Assembly: GCA_902461935.1 (NCBI GenBank)
Contig: CABPZP010000003.1
Location: 1-64,000, forward strand
DNA: 64,000 bases
Source of the DNA: Merdicola sp905200315
GTDB taxonomy: Bacteria > Bacillota > Clostridia > TANB77 > CAG-508
Reading direction: 5' to 3'
Below the pieces are notes generated by a model that did not search any database, was not told the DNA's origin, and was given only the letters and a program-made list of their open reading frames with translations. Below, piece by piece: positions 61,569 through 64,000 of the stretch (position 1 is its first letter; every line of letters begins with the position of its first letter). Both the position numbers and the translations under genes were made by a program.

Positions 61569-61685
61569 ATGCCAGAAAATAGAGGATGCGGATGCGGTTG
61601 CGGATTCGGTGGTGACTGCTGTTGGATAATAATATTATTCATATTAATAATTTGCTGCTGTGGAAATAACAACGGATGTTGCTAA
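61569..61685 (+). CDS. Cys/Gly-rich membrane microprotein 2
   Basis: 38 aa: MPENRGCGCGCGFGGDCCW, a short hydrophobic stretch IIILFILII, then CCCGNNNGCC. It has nine Cys. The order is reversed relative to its partner in that the longer Cys cluster comes first. AAAGGGGGG lies about 8 bases before the ATG. It ends 17 bases before the terminator hairpin, so both microproteins share one transcript. Confidence 0.8.
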   Translation: MPENRGCGCGCGFGGDCCWIIILFILIICCCGNNNGCC

Positions 61686-61702
61686 TTTTAAAACACAAAA
61701 TT

Positions 61703-61735
61703 AAGGGAGCCTTTTTGCTCCCTTGTTTTATTTTT
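61703..61735. terminator. Bidirectional terminator between microproteins and groEL
   Basis: AAGGGAGC and GCTCCCTT form an 8-bp stem with a 6-base loop, with T-rich sequence on the plus side; it also follows the groEL stop on the minus strand. Confidence 0.8.
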
Positions 61736-63365
61736 AATACATTCCACCCATTGGTGCGTCTTCGTGTCCTCCGCATCCGCATTCTTTTGGTTCTTTCTTT
61801 TCTGTTACTAGGCTTTCTGTTGTTAGTATCATTGATGCTACACTTGATGCATTTTGTATTGCACTTCTTGTTACTTTTGTTGGGTCTACTATTCCTTCTT
61901 TTTTCATGTCTACATATTTTTCAGTTGATGCATCAAATCCTATTCCGTCTTCTGAATTTTTAACTTTTTCTAGTATAACTGCTGGCTCTAGTCCTGCATT
62001 TCTTGCTATTTGTTTTATTGGTTCTTCTAAGGCATTTAATACTATTTTTGCTCCTAGTTTTTCGTCTTCTTCTAATGTACTTGCTAATTTTTCTACTTTT
62101 GGAACTACATTTACATATGCTGTTCCTCCACCTGCAACTATTCCTTCTTCAACTGCTGCTTTTGTTGCAGATAATGCATCTTCTATTCTAAGTTTTTTGT
62201 CTTTCATTTCTATTTCTGTTGCTGCTCCAACTTGAATTACAGCAACTCCACCTGCTATTTTTGCAAGTCTTTCTTGTAATTTTTCTTTATCGAATTCACT
62301 TTTTGTTTCTTCTATTAGATTTTTTAATTGTTTTACTCTTTCTTCTATTTTTGCTTTATCTCCGCTTCCATCAACTATTATTGTGTTTTCTTTTTGAACT
62401 TTTACTTGTTTTGCTCTTCCTAATTGTTCAATTTGAACATCTTTTAGTTCCATTCCAAGGTCTGAAGATATAACTTCTCCACCTGTTAAAATTGCCATAT
62501 CTTCTAGCATTTCTTTTCTTCTATCTCCATAACCTGGAGCTTTTACTGCTACAACATTTAAAACTCCTCTTAATTTGTTTAATATTATTGTAGACAATGC
62601 TTCTTGTTCTATATCTTCACATACTATCACAAGTTTTCCAGATTGTTGCATTAGACTTTCTAGTAATGGTAATATTTCTTGAATATTGCTTATTTTTTTA
62701 TCTGTTAATAATATATATGGATTATCTATAATTGCTTCCATTTTATCTGTATCTGTTACCATATATGGAGAGATGTACCCTTTATCAAATTGCATTCCTT
62801 CAACTACATCTACATATGTATCTGATGTTTTTGATTCTTCTATTGTAATTACTCCATCTTTTGAAACTTTTTCCATTGCATCTGCAATTAAGTTTCCTAT
62901 TTCTTTATTGTTTGCTGAAATACTTGCAACTCTTGCTATATCTTCTTTTCCATTTACTGGTGAGCTTATTTCTTTTATTCCTTTTACTGCTTCTTCTACG
63001 GCTTTATCTATACCTCTTTTTATTGCCATTGGATCTCCACCTGCAGCAACATTTTTTACTCCTTCTTTTACCATTGCTTGTGCAAGCACTGTTGCTGTTG
63101 TTGTTCCATCTCCGGCTACATCGTTTGTTTTTGTAGAAACTTCTTTTACTAAACGAGCTCCCATATTTTCAAAACTATCATCTAGTTCTATTTCTTTTGC
63201 TATTGTAACACCATCGTTTGTAATTAATGGTGCTCCATAGTTTTTATCTAATACTACATTTCTTCCTTTTGGTCCTAATGTAACTTTAACTGTATCTGCT
63301 AATTTATTAACACCTTCTAATAATGCTTTTCTTGCATCTTCTCCATAAATAATTTCTTTTGACAT
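61734..63365 (-). CDS. groL: 60-kDa chaperonin GroEL
   Basis: 543 aa. VTLGPKGRNVVLDK near residue 30, GDGTTTATVLA near 85 and a C-terminal GGM-type tail, here with a Cys-containing ECGCGGHEDAPMGGMY. It forms the folding chamber with GroES. It starts 57 bases after groES, across a REP-like palindrome. Confidence 0.98.
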   Translation of the reverse strand: MSKEIIYGEDARKALLEGVNKLADTVKVTLGPKGRNVVLDKNYGAPLITNDGVTIAKEIELDDSFENMGARLVKEVSTKTNDVAGDGTTTATVLAQAMVKEGVKNVAAGGDPMAIKRGIDKAVEEAVKGIKEISSPVNGKEDIARVASISANNKEIGNLIADAMEKVSKDGVITIEESKTSDTYVDVVEGMQFDKGYISPYMVTDTDKMEAIIDNPYILLTDKKISNIQEILPLLESLMQQSGKLVIVCEDIEQEALSTIILNKLRGVLNVVAVKAPGYGDRRKEMLEDMAILTGGEVISSDLGMELKDVQIEQLGRAKQVKVQKENTIIVDGSGDKAKIEERVKQLKNLIEETKSEFDKEKLQERLAKIAGGVAVIQVGAATEIEMKDKKLRIEDALSATKAAVEEGIVAGGGTAYVNVVPKVEKLASTLEEDEKLGAKIVLNALEEPIKQIARNAGLEPAVILEKVKNSEDGIGFDASTEKYVDMKKEGIVDPTKVTRSAIQNASSVASMILTTESLVTEKKEPKECGCGGHEDAPMGGMY

Positions 63366-63392
63366 TTCACATTCCTCCTATCATTTATTTAT

Positions 63393-63418
63393 AGGCACGG
63401 AGCTCCGTGCCCCTACAT
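63393..63418 (+). repeat. REP-like palindrome between groES and groEL
   Basis: GGCACGG-ag-CTCCGTGCC hairpin with CCCTACA foot inside the groESL operon; the hairpin in the mRNA could affect the groES:groEL ratio. Confidence 0.8.
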
Positions 63419-63422
63419 TAAT

Positions 63423-63704
63423 TTATTTAACAATGGCTAGTATATCATCTTCACTAACAATTATGTAATTTTCTCCTTCGAATTTAACTTCTGTTCCAGC
63501 ATATTTGCTTACTATTACGTTATCTCCTTTATGTATATCCATTTCTTGATATTTTCCTTCTACTTTTAATCCTGGACCTACTTCTATTACTTCTGCTACT
63601 TGTGGTTTTTCTTTAGATCCGCTTGAAAGAATTATTCCACTTTTAGTTGTTTCTTCGCCTTCTTTCATTTTTATTAATACTCTGTTTGATAATGGTTTTA
63701 TCAT
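63423..63704 (-). CDS. groS: 10-kDa co-chaperonin GroES
   Basis: 93 aa: MIKPLSNRVLIKM start, mobile loop region GEETTKSGIILSSGSKEKPQ, then VIEVGPG and KYAGTEVKFEGENYIIV. AAGGAGG lies 8 bases before this ATG; the frame is open 12 codons further but through the CIRCE region. First gene of the heat-shock operon. Confidence 0.97.
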   Translation of the reverse strand: MIKPLSNRVLIKMKEGEETTKSGIILSSGSKEKPQVAEVIEVGPGLKVEGKYQEMDIHKGDNVIVSKYAGTEVKFEGENYIIVSEDDILAIVK

Positions 63705-63729
63705 ATATATTACCTCCTTAAATTTTGTA

Positions 63730-63756
63730 TTAGCACTCATCTTGTTTGACTGCTAA
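63730..63756. promoter_or_regulatory. CIRCE operator (HrcA site), one mismatch
   Basis: TTAGCACTC, 9 bases, GACTGCTAA. The consensus right arm is GAGTGCTAA, so one position differs. It lies 26 bases upstream of groES, directly downstream of the promoter, and should give HrcA repression. Confidence 0.9.
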
Positions 63757-63757
63757 T

Positions 63758-63786
63758 AATTTATACCCATTTAATAAAATTGTCAA
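63758..63786 (-). promoter_or_regulatory. groESL promoter
   Basis: On the minus strand a perfect TTGACA (63786-63781) is followed after 17 bases by TAAATT, or after 15 bases by TATAAA, just upstream of the CIRCE element. Confidence 0.65.
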
Positions 63787-63821
63787 TAGGTATTATAATT
63801 TTTCACAATAAATTCACATTT

Positions 63822-63852
63822 AAAAAGTACAAGCAGATTGCCTGTACTTTTA
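63822..63852 (-). terminator. Terminator of the gene at the right edge
   Basis: AAAAGTACA and TGTACTTTT arms with two further pairs around an AGATT loop, followed on the minus strand by a T-run; it lies about 30 bases after the stop of the partial gene. Confidence 0.7.
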
Positions 63853-63880
63853 TTATATGTTTATTATTTTTTTATTAGAA

Positions 63881-64000
63881 CTAATCTAAGCAAAATACTT
63901 TTACTCTAAATGGTGCTGAGATGATATTATTACTATTAGTATTAAAACCGTTGCCTGCACTAGATGACCATGTCATTACACATATTACTCCAGATTGAAC
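63881..64000 (-). CDS. C-terminal fragment of an unknown protein
   Basis: The last 39 codons of a minus-strand gene, running in from beyond the window: VQSGVICVMTWSSSAGNG, Asn-rich middle, then ISAPFRVKVFCLD and a TAG. Too short to name. The Ser/Asn/Gly-rich composition and two Cys suggest an exported or surface protein. Confidence 0.5.
   Translation of the reverse strand, partial: VQSGVICVMTWSSSAGNGFNTNSNNIISAPFRVKVFCLD

Overview
The window reads as a piece of a very AT-rich, endospore-forming member of the Bacillota (class Clostridia). It is probably an uncultured, gut-type lineage, but no species call is possible from the sequence. Sporulation markers are an alpha/beta-type small acid-soluble spore protein with a sigma-G-like promoter, SpoIVB, a PASTA-containing class B PBP of SpoVD type, and two Cys/Gly-rich microproteins. 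Gram-positive division genes (ftsK/spoIIIE, divIVA, sepF, smc), disA-radA and strong AGGAGG ribosome sites agree with this. Most genes lie on the minus strand. No rRNA or tRNA gene was found.

Layout: 0-6 kb holds a possible phase-variable gene start with an (AG)19 tract, murC, a repeat-rich coiled-coil protein, spoIVB with an apparent frameshift, and a hicBA toxin-antitoxin pair. 6.3-18.6 kb is one long minus-strand locus for a divergent Tad-like pilus or secretion machine: CpaB-like protein, two CpaE-like ATPase-fold proteins, TadA ATPase, two TadB/TadC-like membrane proteins, then seven small single-TM proteins, four of which are paralogues starting MENA. 18.7-25 kb carries a HAD phosphatase, the SASP, a class A PBP, a CofE-like ligase and a Wzx-type flippase. 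25-34 kb carries hpf, asd, dapA, an HD protein, a lipid- or membrane-anchored cyclophilin, a pilin-like protein, disA, radA and a REP-associated tyrosine transposase (RAYT) flanked by inverted repeats. 34-43 kb is ftsK, an unknown protein, a beta-CASP nuclease, a GH15 enzyme, and the rsmD pair. 43-51 kb carries the class B PBP, a frameshifted pilin-like protein, a nucleosidase, a Ca2+-type P-ATPase and a small orphan protein. 51-64 kb carries smc, divIVA, sepF, an HlyD-like protein, miaA, mutL, the Cys-rich microproteins and groESL with a CIRCE operator.

How they work together: murC, both PBPs, the flippase, sepF, divIVA, ftsK and smc form a cell-wall, division and chromosome set. asd and dapA feed the diaminopimelate/lysine branch needed for peptidoglycan. 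disA and radA act in DNA-damage and c-di-AMP signalling. mutL/miaA and groES/groEL are standard operons.

The most distinctive content is (i) the Tad-like locus, whose four MENA proteins have no leader peptide and which has no prepilin peptidase gene nearby; (ii) about 20 GC-rich palindromic REP-like elements with a 5' GTAG, several in pairs about 59 bp apart; (iii) a RAYT gene bracketed by inverted copies of a different repeat; (iv) several simple-repeat tracts placed where slippage would switch a reading frame.
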